64,000 bases of DNA from Physcomitrium patens (lineage: Eukaryota > Streptophyta > Bryopsida > Funariales > Funariaceae): assembly GCF_000002425.4 (NCBI RefSeq), contig NC_037262.1:10887243-10951242 (forward strand), written 5' to 3'. The notes under the pieces are model-generated. The model made no database searches. It was not told the DNA's origin and saw only the letters and a list, made by a program, of their open reading frames with translations. The translations under genes were made by a program, and so were the position numbers. This document shows, piece by piece, positions 1-10,965 of this stretch. The number at the start of each line of letters is the position of its first letter. The stretch's first letter is position 1.

Positions 1-631
1 ATCTTGTAAATACAACAAAGAGAGTTGAAGCTTTTCATTCATGACATCCATCAAATTCAAGATGAAGAATAGTAAATCTTTGCTATGAAAGAAACAAGAT
101 CAAAGAAAGATAACATTCTACCTTCTATCTTTCTTTGTAGTTTTTATATATTTATGATGCTAAGGAGATGGAGAATCAACAACCAGTAGATTTAATTCAA
201 GAGCATTCAATTGTGGACTTACTTGATGACACATTGTGATTGTTACAAACTTGAAGATGATAAAATTGAAATGAAGAACTTCAAAAATGACATGTCCTTC
301 CTCAAATAGATGGTAAGATATAACAGGTTTGGTATCACAACCTTAGAAGAGAGTTCCAATGTTTGGTGATTTCATTAGAGGTAGAAACAACTTTTGACAT
401 TGTTTCAAATATTTTCTTTGAAAGAAGTTATGAAGGCCTTAACAACAATCAAATAATAAGGTAGTCTTCTTGCCTTGGTATGAGATACTATTGATGGTTG
501 AGAGGACGTATCAATTATCTTCAAAGACAACAAAGATCAAAGTATGTGGCAAATACAATTTATAGCATCTTAGATTTTTTAAACATATGAAGACCGCCTT
601 TTGTAGAACTTGTCCCTAGAAAGGAGTATAA
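1..631 (+). mobile_element. Gypsy element, 3' internal region (left end cut by window)
   Basis: This stretch is homologous, segment by segment, to 36935-37560, the non-coding tract between the chromodomain and the 3' LTR of the Gypsy element at 24546-39296. Both contain a 'caaatctttgctat' block, a 'gagatgga' block and a 'cctcaa.tagatggt' block in the same order. It ends in a purine-rich tract (about 616-630, AGAAAGGAG core) directly before an LTR, as expected for a polypurine tract. No coding domain remains. The rest of the element lies outside the window. Confidence 0.75.
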
Positions 632-1170
632 TATCACAAACATACATAGATATTCTAGTAAATATCTATATGGTCAAGTAGGAATAGATAAAAGTAAATA
701 AAAATAGATAAAAGTAGATTAATTTCATAAGATCTTCTAGAAAAGCTGTAATGACACTTTTTTGACTTTATATATATTTGTAGTTGATTAATAAGTTAGA
801 AACTTGGTCAACAAGTTGACCACATATTGATAGCTTGTAGAATAAGCTAACTATGTGGTACACATATAGAAAACTTACCTTGTAAATTAAGATATGTGTC
901 TTGCAAAGTCAACATGTTTTGGAGGTCTTATAAGATAATGTCATATAGTTTTTAGTTAAGAATATATATAGAAGCAAGAGTGAAGCCTTCTTCAATCTTA
1001 TCAATGCCTTTCTACTCTTTAGTCTTGTTCTAAGATTTTCTAATCTTCTTATTTTTGGCAATAACCATTCTAGTTTAATATTATATCATCTTTAAGTGAC
1101 TTTCTAGTTCATTTTAGTGATACATGAGTATATTAAGGATTTTTTTTCCTTAAGATTCATATCCTTGATA
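632..1170 (+). mobile_element. 3' LTR of a Gypsy element (family R, copy 1)
   Basis: This LTR belongs to a family with four more copies here (21208, 24546, 37561, 41521). Its start (TATCACAAAC) matches the copies at 24546 and 37561, and its end (CCTTGATA) matches the ends fixed by perfect target duplications at 39296 and 42039. Shared internal blocks include 'gcaagagtgaagccttctt', 'caatgcctttct' and 'ccattctagttt'. It follows a polypurine tract, so it is a 3' LTR. Copia DNA begins immediately after it, which suggests insertion into the Copia fragment. Confidence 0.8.
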
Positions 1171-1194
1171 GTGATTTAAAACCAACATATATGG

Positions 1195-1771
1195 CTTCTT
1201 ATCAATAAATTTCAATCATGCAGTCTTGAGGTTTTGCTTGAAGAAGTAGTGGTTAAATAATGAGTTGTATATATCTTTTAAATGACTCTTCAAGTCCATT
1301 TTGAGCATGTTCATATAGAATACAATATATCAATTCAATCCCTATTATAATATAATAATCTTCAAAAGACTTTGTTACAAATTCTTTTGCATTCTTTATA
1401 TGCAATGTTTTGATAGGATAATCAAGAAAATGAGCTTGAAAATGAATAAGCATAGATATTAGATTGGAAAACACCTTATTTTGAATTGATAATAATGAAA
1501 CATGTGATTATTTACTTGATGCATCAATAAAGTCCAAAAAATAATAAAATGGTCCAAATATTAAATTAATAGGACCACAAATACTAATATGCAACCTTTT
1601 AAGCATTTGTGATAATTCTTGTGGGGGTTTCCAAATCAAAAGTAGAGCAATCATCTTGCCTTGTACACATATATGATATAGTTCTATAGAATCTATATTT
1701 GCAGATTTTAAATTATATCCAATTATACATTGAATTATCTTCCAAAATAATGTGAATCTTGGATATCTCAA
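1195..1771 (-). pseudogene. Copia-1 integrase remnant
   Basis: The translation shows the pre-integrase and start of the integrase core (LKRLHISICGPI, then YFLDFIDASSK). Further on are the second catalytic region (TLHIKNAKEF, where Copia integrases usually have DNxxxEF, so the Asp is lost) and the third (HAQNGLEESFKR, with Glu kept). It is split into two frames around 1475-1507 and lacks the C-terminal half. In an intact element this enzyme inserts the cDNA into chromosomal DNA. Here it is a fragment and cannot be active. The assignment rests on motif order and close similarity to 9667-10338. Confidence 0.8.
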
Positions 1772-1780
1772 ATATCTATA

Positions 1781-2572
1781 TTAGAAATAAATACAATTCT
1801 TTGTAATAGATGATGTAAAATTAAATATAATTGCCTTCATGCTTATGAGCACTTGTCCATGTTTATATAATTTTTTTTTAGACTTTGAAATATTAAATAC
1901 ATGACATTTTAGAACTATGATTCCTATAGGATAATCTTTTGCATTATGCAAAAGTAGCTCATTTTGTTTCTTTGCAAGAAGTAGATAGGATACAAGATCA
2001 GGATGACTTTGAAATTTCATATTCCTATGTTGTTGTGCAAGCATATCAAATGTAAGAAGAAATGTAGAGAAATTTTTTTCAATCATTTCTTCTTTAGAGA
2101 TGTTTTGTGTATACAACTATAGTTGTAAGATAATATGATATATTTCACTATTGAAAGCATTAAAATTTTGAAAATCCAAGACACATAAATATGTCCAATT
2201 ATGATATATAAGCAGAAGGAAAATGGTCTTTTAATGATCAAAATTGAATTTAAGATTCTCTCAAAGCTTGGTTGGATCTTCTATTTTCAAATGTTGATAT
2301 TGCAATACAAGTATAAGATGATGACAAAGGAGAAGAAGTGCTTTCTAATGGATAGCAAGAAAAATAGAAGTACTTACAATATGAGATTCTTCAAATAAAA
2401 TTACATCCAAGAGTTGTTCTACAAATAAATTTTCTTTTTTCATTTTTGTTTATAAAAGATAATTGTTTCCATCAAAAACCAATGGTAGAAATAAAAGACC
2501 TTGAAAATATTGGAATGCAATGGTGATAGTTGAAAACATAGTAGAGGTAGTTAGAGATGTTGAAGCACTCAT
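1781..2572 (-). pseudogene. Copia-1 gag remnant (UBN2 type)
   Basis: The reading begins at a minus-strand ATG at 2572 (MSASTS), which aligns with the gag start of Copia-2 at 11805. It includes the 'FDGNNYLL' block typical of UBN2-type Copia gag, followed by several in-frame stops. The longest open piece is the C-terminal 111 codons (1781-2116), with 'MIEKNFSTF', 'NMKFQSHPDLVSYLLLAKK' and the basic 'KSKKKLYKH'. The CCHC knuckle that follows in Copia-2 is missing because of a deletion. Gag would form the virus-like particle shell. Confidence 0.75.
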
Positions 2573-2993
2573 TATAAATAAATTTGTGATGAAAATACAA
2601 AATCAAGTGAAAAAAAGTTGAGTAAAATACACCTTAAAATATAAAATCAAATAAAATGGTGAAGTTGAACTTGAAATCAAAAATATTAGCAATTTTGGAG
2701 TTTTTTTTTTTTTTTTTTTTTTTTCACAAAAATAAAGATCTACAATAGATTGTGACAGTAGCAATAGATATCAAATAACAATGGCAACAATGATGAAAAT
2801 AAAGATTACGCACAACAGTTTGGTAGCAAGTCATAAAGACAAGGAAGAGTAGCAGGTAGGGTGTAGCCAACAGAAAAGTAGGACGATGGAAAAAATAAAT
2901 AAATAAATAAAAACAAGTGAAAGTTGAAGGATAAAGTATACATAAGTTTTTAAGAACCAAGAGTAGTATACAAGAGCAGTCATGCTGATAATG

Positions 2994-3246
2994 TATTGAG
3001 AATATATTAGAGAGATATAAAAGTAGTTAGAAATAATATGCATATATATACAAAATACACACACATACAGAAGAGAATATATAGAAGGAGAGAGAGCTTT
3101 TAAACAAAACTATGTATTGATGTCGTTGTTTCATTTGTATACAAAAAAAATGAGAGAAGATAAATAGTTTCTTCTCACTATATTTTAAATATTATAACTA
3201 CAATGAATGTTATAGAAAGAGCTGGCTATATTTAATATTCTCAACA
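2994..3246 (-). repeat. Copia-1 5' LTR
   Basis: The ends TATTGAGA and TCTCAACA correspond to the TGTTGAGA/TCTCAACA termini of the Copia-2 LTRs. Shared internal blocks are 'agaaggagagagagctt', 'ctattgatgt' and 'gctggctatatttaat'. On the minus strand the LTR is followed by TTATCAGCATGACTG, which aligns with the matching position in Copia-2 (TTATCAGTACGACTT) and is the likely primer-binding region. Confidence 0.8.
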
Positions 3247-4440
3247 TTCTTCAAATTTATTGAGATAGTGCTTTATAAGCATAATATTTGTTTCATCACA
3301 ACAACATTATAAATTCCAAAATATTTTTCTATATCTTTCTTTGTTCTTCAATTAAAAATAGTTACTTCACAACACATAGATTTTTAAAACTTTTGTACTA
3401 ATAAATAAGCTTTTTTTAATAAAAAAACAATTCCTTCAATAAAAACTCTGTCTCTAATATATTATTGTTCTAAGTTATTAAATTTTTAAACACCTTCACA
3501 ATATCTTTAATATTCTTATATAGATTTGTATATTGATTTCTATTTAATATGCTGTCTTTTTTTGATATAACCTTCAATGCTCCACCATAGATTTGATATT
3601 TTTTTTAAATATCTTCACTATCATCTTAGATGTTTGATATTTTACCAATTTCATGCAAATGATCATTATATTTTTCTATATCAACTAGAAATCTTTGCAT
3701 CCAAATACACATTAAAGGCCTCCATAATATTTACAAATATTTGTTGCATAATTCTAAAAAATATACCATGCTAAATCATTTATATATATTCCAATCACAA
3801 CTTATCACTATATATTCACAACTACAAATTAGATTTAATTTGTATTTCAAAGTACTTATTCTACACTATTCTATTTTCATTGTTATAGCATATATACTTT
3901 TACACCTACATTATACTCATATTCTTAAGAAAAAATAAAACTCATATTTTCTTCTTTACATATGTTCTAATAATCTTATTTTAAACTAAATTATGTATGT
4001 AAATATTACTGATCATATATGCTATTCTCATTTCAAACTCACTACAAAACCTAATTTATAGATCTAACATACAAACAACCACTACTCTAAACCATCTAAA
4101 CCATCTAAACCATCTAAACCATTTGCTTTACAAACTAAAATACAACATTAAAAAAACCCTCTTATCAATACATGCTTGTGATTTTAATAACTCTGCCTAC
4201 TTTTGATATCTTATAAATTACATAGTTTAACTATAATAAAATTCAAGCCTTTGAGCCCTAAATCCTAATCCTTACAGATTATAAACAACCCTAATTAACT
4301 CTAAGCAATCCTCATTATAAACAAACCTAATTAACTCTAAGCAATCCTCATTTTAACCTTTATTACTTCTCTTGGATATTCATAATTATTAGTTACATAC
4401 AAATGAGTACCCACAATCAAAAATTAGATTACCTTACCAC
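3247..4440. other. AT-rich interval, no gene; two short tandem repeats
   Basis: No ORF here resembles a known protein. At 4086-4121 a 9-bp unit (AAACCATCT) is repeated about four times. At about 4281-4352 a 36-bp unit beginning CTAATTAACTCTAAGCAATC is tandemly duplicated. The base composition suggests decayed intergenic or transposon DNA. Confidence 0.6.
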
Positions 4441-6440
4441 TCCACACCCAAAAAATTACAGGTCTCTTTTTTTTGTTGATGAAATCAACTACTTTCCCAA
4501 TACTCCACATTGTCAATGTTGATACAACAGCCCCATTTTGAGGACCTCACTCCAGCAGTTCCGATCTCCTCAATACCCAGATCTACAGAATCTTTAGCTT
4601 GTCGAAACTAGAGTTTAATCTGCTTCAGCAATACAAAATTGCACTGCATTCCAACTGTGCAGGACTAACTGCTCCTCCGAAGTTAAGTGCTAGAAGCTGC
4701 CCAGCCAGTGGACCGCTCGTCACTTGAATCATTCCCAAAATTTCGTATTGCCTCCGAATTCGATGATCCTAGGCCTATCCGGAAGCTCACATGAAGCGGA
4801 TCGTACATCAAATAATTCCACCCCAAAAATTCACATATACAAATCCAAGTGACTGATCGAAGATAATCCGAGGCTCTCCAACCATGAACAGACTCACCCC
4901 CAATGGCGTGTTCTGTCTGTATTAGGCACTCGTACAAATCCTATCGAGGTCTCACAAGGTAGTCACTGCACGCATCAATTCACGGGGTTCTATTCGCAAC
5001 ATTCAGTCTGTGCAATGCATGGATTCAATGCTGATTCAACGGGCACATCCGTAGAATCATGTATGCCGGGGCTTCCGAACGACACAAGAAGCACTGTCGC
5101 CGCTTCTAACCAGATCTAGAAATTATTTCTGAGCCACTGCTCAGCCCTCGCCTACCACCTGCTCAATCCTGTGATTCTACCCCCGTCTATTCCAATCTTG
5201 CGCCAACGACAAAATCAAAATGAAAGTTCAGAAGGGCGCCTTATGCTCTCCTCTTCTTGCTACATCTGCTACCTATCCGCCTTGTAACGAAAACCCTTTT
5301 GGAACTTAGCTCAGTTTCGATCCCTCTCCACGAACGAAACGGGAACTCATGTACGATTTGCAGTTGCGGCCGTGCGGGGTACATGACAAGCTTCTCGTCG
5401 TCTGCCTCGCCCTCGATGCCTGATACATTCTCGGTGGACTTTCCTGTTCCCGATGTCACCTAATCAACCAACCCCATAAAGGTCTGTCCCTGAAGATCCG
5501 TTACTTTCACATCTTTCGTTGGATCTATGAATTTGAGTCTATGGCAGTAGAGCTCCCATGCAACGTAGACCTTGTCTGAGAGACATTTTAGGCTCCCACC
5601 GTAGTAAGTTGTTGGCCTTGGTGATATCCGGCTTCGTTGTATGAGGATTGCACTCAATAGTTGCAATGGAATCAATCACCTCCTTCACAACATGTCTACA
5701 TGTTCTCCTGGGTGGAAACTCAGGGCCAATCTCTCAACTACTCGCTTTTTAGTGACGTAACATCTCCAAGCACCGATAGGATTCACAATTCCCCCTGGAT
5801 CGCAACTTGAGGATGTGGCAAGAGCTTACCATAAACTTCAGCGGTGCATCTTCTGCAACATCTACACTAAGGCACAGACAACAGCGTGTAGGGTGGCTCT
5901 CCTTGAATGGCGACTCATGCTGCAAATCCAGGACTTCATATTTTTAATACACATGAAACATTGTAAGCATGCATAAGAGTCACAAAATGTGAATATTGAA
6001 CAGCAGGACATAATATTACATGCATAATATTTGTACCCATCACATTACCAAAACATTAAAAAAATATGCATGTTTGACAATTACTCGGGCTTTCAACGTT
6101 TCTGGCAAGCACAAGACAAGACCTTGCAAGACCAAACATAGCACACACAATGATCAGTAAAGAAGCAAGACCTAGTTTATTACTTAGTCGGAATCATACA
6201 CCCTTTGGCGTAACACTATCTAACTCATGGTGCTACTGCTTGGGACCCACTAAGTCTTGTGCTAATTTTCAACTATCTTGTTGTGCTTTCCCTGACCCTT
6301 AAATATCCTCGACCTCACTATGTTGTTAATTTTGGCCGCTTGGCAATGTTGTGCCAATGAGGTATTTTGGCGGATATCATTCGTAGGTAGATATAGGTTC
6401 CTTGGACAGGTAACACCATCACAAGTGGGTGTGGTTACGT
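4440..6440. other. GC-richer island, mostly unassigned
   Basis: Composition and complexity rise sharply relative to both flanks. The only part I can identify is the UXS pseudogene on the minus strand (5505-5940). A minus-strand open stretch just downstream of it (5241-5459, with a Lys/Arg-rich end) and another at 4683-4937 match nothing I know. The island may be an old gene-bearing segment stranded between transposons. Confidence 0.5.
5505..5940 (-). pseudogene. UDP-glucuronic acid decarboxylase (UXS) pseudogene fragment
   Basis: UXS converts UDP-glucuronate to UDP-xylose for cell-wall synthesis; it is an NAD-dependent SDR enzyme. Minus-strand frames at 5581-5702 read VVKEVIDSIATIEC, then KPDITKANNLLRWEPKMSL and RQGL. 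This is the conserved C-terminal part of plant UXS (usually VVKE.IDP.A.IEF, then KPDI.KAKE.L.WEPK.SLR.GL). Further upstream, in shifted frames, are AEVYGKLLPHPQV (like SEVYGDPL.HPQ) at about 5810-5850 and NPIGAWRCYVTKKRV (like NPIG.R.CYDEGKRV). The catalytic YxxxK is present only in altered form (Y, then KK). Frameshifts, stops, a missing segment between the middle and the C-terminus, and no visible introns indicate a dead, perhaps processed, copy. I am confident of the family but not of the exact ends. Confidence 0.7.
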
Positions 6441-7508
6441 TGGATGTGTAATGTTAACTTTTGATTATATTTTAAATATCTAGAAGAGTTTGAGATATGT
6501 AAGAGTATTTATGAATTCATTTTGTGAATGTAAGATATTAATGAGTGCTTTTGAACATGTATTTATAAAAATTATAACAACCAGAGTTTGTATCAAGACA
6601 CTTTTCTGATCTAACTCAACTAAAATATATCATTATTAATCTAAATAGTTGTACTGTAAGTATCAATTTCAGAATACAATAAATTGGTTTATCTAAAATT
6701 TCACAAAAGAATATGAATTCATTTGATAAACACAAAAAAAGGAAAAATAAGAATAAAAACCAAAAGTTCAAAATTATTTGCAATTGGACTCAAATCCCAT
6801 TTTTTAAATATGGAATAAGAAAGGGCTTTTGCATTAATGATAAGAATATCCATCATAATTTTAAATGCATGCTTAAGATGCTTAATACAACCAAAAAATA
6901 ATTTACACATTGATATATAAATTTAGGTGTTTTCCATAACCATCTTAATGAGTGATATTAAATACCAATCAAAATATGATTTAGACAAAAATGTGAGTAA
7001 TTTAAATAAGTGTAGCAACCTGGAATCTATAATAACAATTGCAAGCAAGTATACCTGCCGTTGGTGTATAACTTGTTATGAAATTTTTATTTTATTATAT
7101 ACATTTCTTTTTTCAAAAAATATATATAATAAAATAAAAATTTCATAACAAGTTAATTTCTTAAGCACTGATGATAGGTAATAATTCTCATAGAAAAATA
7201 CTATCTATAATCATGAATATTAGCATTTAAATAAAATTATATATATATTATTTCTATAAATGGAAATATTTCTAAGAATGAAATAAAAGTTAATTTTATT
7301 TTTTTAATATTTTTCAATAATTTATTAATATTCAATGGTTAAAATAAAGTTTTTGTTTTTGTTTTTGTTTTTTTAAAGTCAAGTGAGAATTTTAATGTCC
7401 ACAAGAAGCATGAAAAATTTCCAAATCATTGGGTTATAAAAATTATCACAACTTTGATTACACACAATGTGAATTTGAATCACAAGCCTTAAGTAATGAT
7501 GATGTTTC
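6440..7508. other. AT-rich interval, no gene
   Basis: No coding similarity was seen. The one notable structure is the perfect inverted repeat at 7069-7155, listed separately. The last five bases (7504-7508, GTTTC) are the left target-site copy of Copia-2. Confidence 0.6.
7069..7155. repeat. Perfect 33-bp inverted repeat (hairpin)
   Basis: The left arm 7069-7101 (starts TAACTTGTTATGAAATTTTT) is exactly complementary to the right arm 7123-7155 (ends ATTTCATAACAAGTTA), with a 21-nt loop at 7102-7122. Complementarity stops abruptly on both sides. It lies in decayed AT-rich DNA, where an old palindrome would be expected to carry mismatches. Confidence 0.9.
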
Positions 7509-7777
7509 TGTTGAGAAAGTTTAGAAAGACAGAAGAGTAATAGTAAGTAATGCACACACAAGAATAATAATAAGTCATACATACAAGAAGGTTTCTAAGG
7601 AGAGAGAGCTTCACACATAAAAATCTATTGATCTGGTTGTGTCTCATATATAAGAAGAGAAAGAGGAGAGAATAAATAGTTCTTCTCTACTAGATTTTAA
7701 ATACTATAGCTATAGTATTTATTGTAGTCTACAGTACATATTATAGAGAGCGCCGGCTACATTTAATGCTCTCAACA
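7509..7777 (-). repeat. Copia-2 3' LTR
   Basis: This 269-bp copy runs from TGTTGAGA to TCTCAACA and matches 13827-14097 along its length, including 'ggagagagagcttcacacat' and 'ttcttctctactaga'. On the minus strand it is preceded by a purine-rich tract (7778-7789, AGTGAGGAAGAG on the minus strand) that fits a polypurine tract. Confidence 0.9.
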
Positions 7778-7789
7778 CTCTTCCTCACT

Positions 7790-8850
7790 CATCATAACAT
7801 TTATATAATATAAAATTTGTATAGAATTATGATCTATATTTTTCTGTGATCTTGCAAGATCAACAATTGTTGCCTCATTAAAATCTTATCTAAGAAAATT
7901 TTATTTTATTTAAGAACAAAACCATAGATGAAGGAAAAAGAGTACAACATCATTTTCTTTAATTATTTAAAGAGCTCATTAACTTTTTTATTCAAGAAAA
8001 GCAAGTCATCGCATATCAATGCCATAAGTAAGTCAATGATGGTTACATAATAAGAGAGCTTTGGTAAAGAGATCAGCAAGGTTATTTATAGATTCAATTT
8101 TCTTAATTATAAGTGCTTAATCAGTATACGATAGAAAAAAATGCTACTATCTGTTAGATGCATAATCTGAAGACTAATACAAAAAATTATTTTTTCTAGA
8201 ATTTTCATTTCAAATTCACATATAAATAGGTTAGTAGCTATAACACATGCAGATGTAGTGTCCACTAGATTAAGATCATCAACATATACAGCGATGATCA
8301 CAAAACCAGTTTTATCTCTTAAGATAAACAAACAAGGGATTAGTGGATCACTTATAAACTTATTTGTAATTAAATAATCTCAAAGACGTTGATACCACAT
8401 GTGTCCAGATTGTTTTAAACCATATAAGGCCTTACATAGTTTAATACCACAATATTGTCCTGGAGCAGGTCCATTTAGAGTTCCTATTTCTAAGTCAGGT
8501 GGAACTTTCATATAAATATTTGCATCAAGAGAACCATATAGATATGTAGTTACTATATCCATCAGATGCATCTCAAGTGTGCCATGAATTATCATTACAA
8601 TAATATTTCGAAATGTAATTGAATCCATGACTAGAGAATATGTAGATTCATAATCTATGCCAAATCATTGAGTAAATCCTTGAGCAACAAGAGGAGCTTT
8701 ATAGCGAGTTATTTGATCTTGAGCATCTCACTTGCATATTAATACCATCTTACATCCCACAGGGTGAGATGTAAGAGTGTCTACAATTAGACCAAAAACT
8801 TTCCTCTTACGCAAAGAGGCATACTCCTCCTCAATAGCAATTTTTCATTT
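7790..8850 (-). pseudogene. Copia-2 reverse transcriptase remnant
   Basis: Reverse transcriptase copies element RNA into cDNA. On the minus strand the N-terminal part (SHPVGCKMV, then ITRYKAPLVAQGFTQ) lies at about 8850-8640 and contains stops. The segment 8628-8380 reads MDSITFRNI, LMDIVTTYLYGSLD and CKALYGLKQSG, all Copia RT landmarks. The segment 8331-8107 contains the catalytic box VYVDDLNLV with both Asp residues kept, and FEMKILEKI (like FEMKDLG). A frame break separates the last two parts. After it only about 330 bp remain before the polypurine tract, ending in a weak NLADLFTKAL-like tail, so RNase H is deleted. Confidence 0.85.
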
Positions 8851-8967
8851 TGACCAATCAGAGCAATACATCGCCTCCTCAATGGTTTGAGGTTCAAGAT
8901 TGTCTTCCTCGCAAAAAAAGGCTTCTAAAATCATATATGCAAATGATTCATCTATCGTAATAGATGG

Positions 8968-9587
8968 TCAATCCCAAATATCATTTCTAATACAATACAG
9001 AAATAATTCTTTACTCAATTTATTCTTATTTCTTCCAATTCCAAGATTATTTTTCATAGGAATTGAAGGTAAATTGTGCATGGATATATCATCATGAATT
9101 AGTAGTCCCGCAGAATGAGTGGCAATTTCTTGAGAAATAATATTAGGATTAGTCAATATTATAGCTTTCTTCTTACGTGGTTGCTTATCTGGTCTACGAG
9201 TTTTTTTACTTATTGTTGTTATAACTTGAGGTATTGTAGTCAATGTCACTACAATCTGAGCAGGTGCATTCTGAGCCTCATTAATAGGAACTCTTGTAAT
9301 TCTAAGTGCATCATTGAAGCTATTAAGTGTTTCATCTGTGATCTGTTTTAGATGTAAAATCTTAACAACTTCAATTTCTGTCAAAGATGTCCTAGGATCA
9401 GGATTCATTGTAAACATTTTTGGTGCTTTAAATATAAGTACTTTATTTCTTTGTTGATTGAATACTCTTTTTTGAAGAGATGGAAATATATTTTCTTCAA
9501 AACAAAAATTTTACAAACATGCATGTAATAATGTGCCAATTGATGGATCAACAATATGAATAATACTTGGTGAATCAAAACCAACAT
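8968..9587 (-). pseudogene. Copia-2 integrase C-terminal and linker region
   Basis: A minus-strand open stretch of 149 codons (9417-8968) and a preceding piece (9587-9405) lie between the integrase core and the RT, where Copia elements have the variable integrase C-terminus and a low-conservation linker. It is rich in Thr, Ile, Pro and Lys (SKKTRRPDKQPRKKK near 9190). There is no enzymatic motif. Assignment is by position. Confidence 0.6.
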
Positions 9588-9666
9588 ATATGCCTTCTTG
9601 TTGATGAGCTCTAATGGTACGCCATTGAGGTTCTGATACTAGAATCTAAATATGGCAACCAAATAC

Positions 9667-10338
9667 TCATAAGTGAGATACATTTGGAACACGACCCAAA
9701 ATGAACTCATGTGGTGAAATAATTTGAAGAGAAGAAAGGTAGAGGCGTATTAATACTACAATATGTAAAATTGCATGATCCCACATAGATGGAGGTAAAT
9801 TTGCGTGAAGGAGGAGTGACTGGGTAATGAGTTGTATACGCTTTATAAATGACTTTACAAGTCCATTTTGAGCATATTCATATGAAACACAAAATGTCAA
9901 CTCAATTCTTCTTATAGTACAATAGTCTTCAAAAGACTTTGATGCAAATTTTTTTGCATTATCCATACACAATGTTTTTATAGGATAATCAGAAAAATGT
10001 GCTAAAAAATAAATAAGCATAGATATAAGATTGGTAAACACCATGTTTCGAGTTGATAATAATGAAACATGTGATTTTTTACTTGATACATCAAGAAGGA
10101 CCAAAAAATAATGAAATGGTCCCAATATTGCATTAATAGGACCACAAATATCACCAAAGAATCTTTTAAGCATTGGTGGTAATTCTTGTAGGAGTTTCCA
10201 AATTGAAATTTGAGTAATCATTTTATTTTGCACGTATGCATGACATAATCCCATAGGATTTACATCCGCAGACTTTAAATTGTGCCCAGTTATACATGGA
10301 ATGTTCTTTCTAAATAATGTAGATCTTGGATGTCCCAA
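9667..10338 (-). pseudogene. Copia-2 integrase core
   Basis: This open stretch of 223 codons covers the pre-integrase and DDE core. First catalytic Asp: FGDICGPINAILGPFHYFL, as in the usual D.CGP...YF. Second: TLCMDNAKKF, with Asp kept. Third: YAQNGLVKSFIKR, where Copia integrases usually have NGLAES, so the catalytic Glu is Lys, a single G-to-A type change. It continues to ISPHEFILGRVPNVSHL, the conserved region after the core. It is open but probably inactive. In an intact element it would insert the cDNA. Confidence 0.88.
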
Positions 10339-10347
10339 TCATCCATG

Positions 10348-10965
10348 CTAGAGAGAAACATGACTCTCTGTGATAGATGATACAAAATTAAATATAATAG
10401 AAGGTCGAATCACAATTTGGTATAAACCATTTTTTATAGCAAAAGCTTTTTCAACAACTTTATGATTCTTCGTAAGAACCAAAACCTCTTTTCTATTTAA
10501 AATGGCAGTTGAGAGGTGATAACCATTAATACGCACATCTTGGTAGCTGATTAGACTCTGAGGTGTTGAGGGTGTAAACATTACATGTTTACATTTTATG
10601 ATGAAACTCATAGATAATTTTACCATTGCTGTGCCCTCTTGGAAAGAAAACGCATTTTTTTCAGCCATGGTCATCATATTTTTAGTTTTCCAAGTTAAAG
10701 ATTTTTCAATAAAAAATTGTCTATCTTGTAAGATAGTATGTGTTGTTGTAGAATCAATGAGCGCATTATTTGATTCATCATTAGAGGTTTTGTCTTTCAT
10801 ATAAGCCTCTAAGTTATCAACACCAATTGAATCCATCGACGCATCTATGGTATGAACTTCATGAGCCTTAGCTCGTAGTTTTTTATTTTCTTAGAATATT
10901 TTAATAAAATATTTTGAAATAAGGCATGCATGTTCTAAATGTCCAATCATTCTACACTGATGGCA
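10348..10965 (-). pseudogene. Copia-2 zinc knuckle, protease and pre-integrase segment
   Basis: The CCHC knuckle lies at 10965-10924 (CHQCRMIGHLEHAC, spacing C-x2-C-x4-H-x4-C), in a different frame from the following protease. The 162-codon segment 10836-10348 starts the protease region with ALIDSTTTHTIL; Copia proteases usually have DSG(T/A)THH or THTI here, so Gly is replaced by Thr. It continues with AMVKLS, then SLISYQDVRINGYHL and AIKNGLYQI. The protease cleaves the Gag-Pol polyprotein. Confidence 0.8.

Larger units (their letters stand above)
1171..3246 (-). mobile_element. Copia-1: 5' part of a decayed Ty1/Copia element
   Basis: On the minus strand, in order, lie an LTR (2994-3246), a short leader, gag (start near 2572), a gag/pre-integrase junction and integrase (about 1771-1195). 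It aligns with Copia-2 (7509-14097) throughout. Gag keeps the UBN2-type tail around 'EEMIEKNFSTF' (about 2085). Relative to Copia-2, the zinc knuckle and protease (about 700 bp) are deleted, so gag runs directly into the pre-integrase segment near 1850. A second deletion occurs near 1200. Everything after integrase is missing, replaced by the Gypsy 3' end. Many stops; not functional. Confidence 0.85.

Noticed and set aside
2700-2724. Long T-run as a transposon poly-A tail (LINE or SINE on the minus strand)
   Set aside because: It falls in the leader of the Copia-1 element between gag and LTR, with no target duplication or LINE/SINE body; slippage is simpler.
4676-4695. CTCCGAAGTTAAG followed by TGCT resembles the middle of plant 5S rRNA
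   Set aside because: The match is only about 13-17 bases; flanking sequence does not continue as 5S rRNA on either side.
5241-5459. Minus-strand frame downstream of the UXS fragment as a second gene
   Set aside because: No recognisable motif, separated by a stop from the preceding frame; kept only as an unexplained part of the island.
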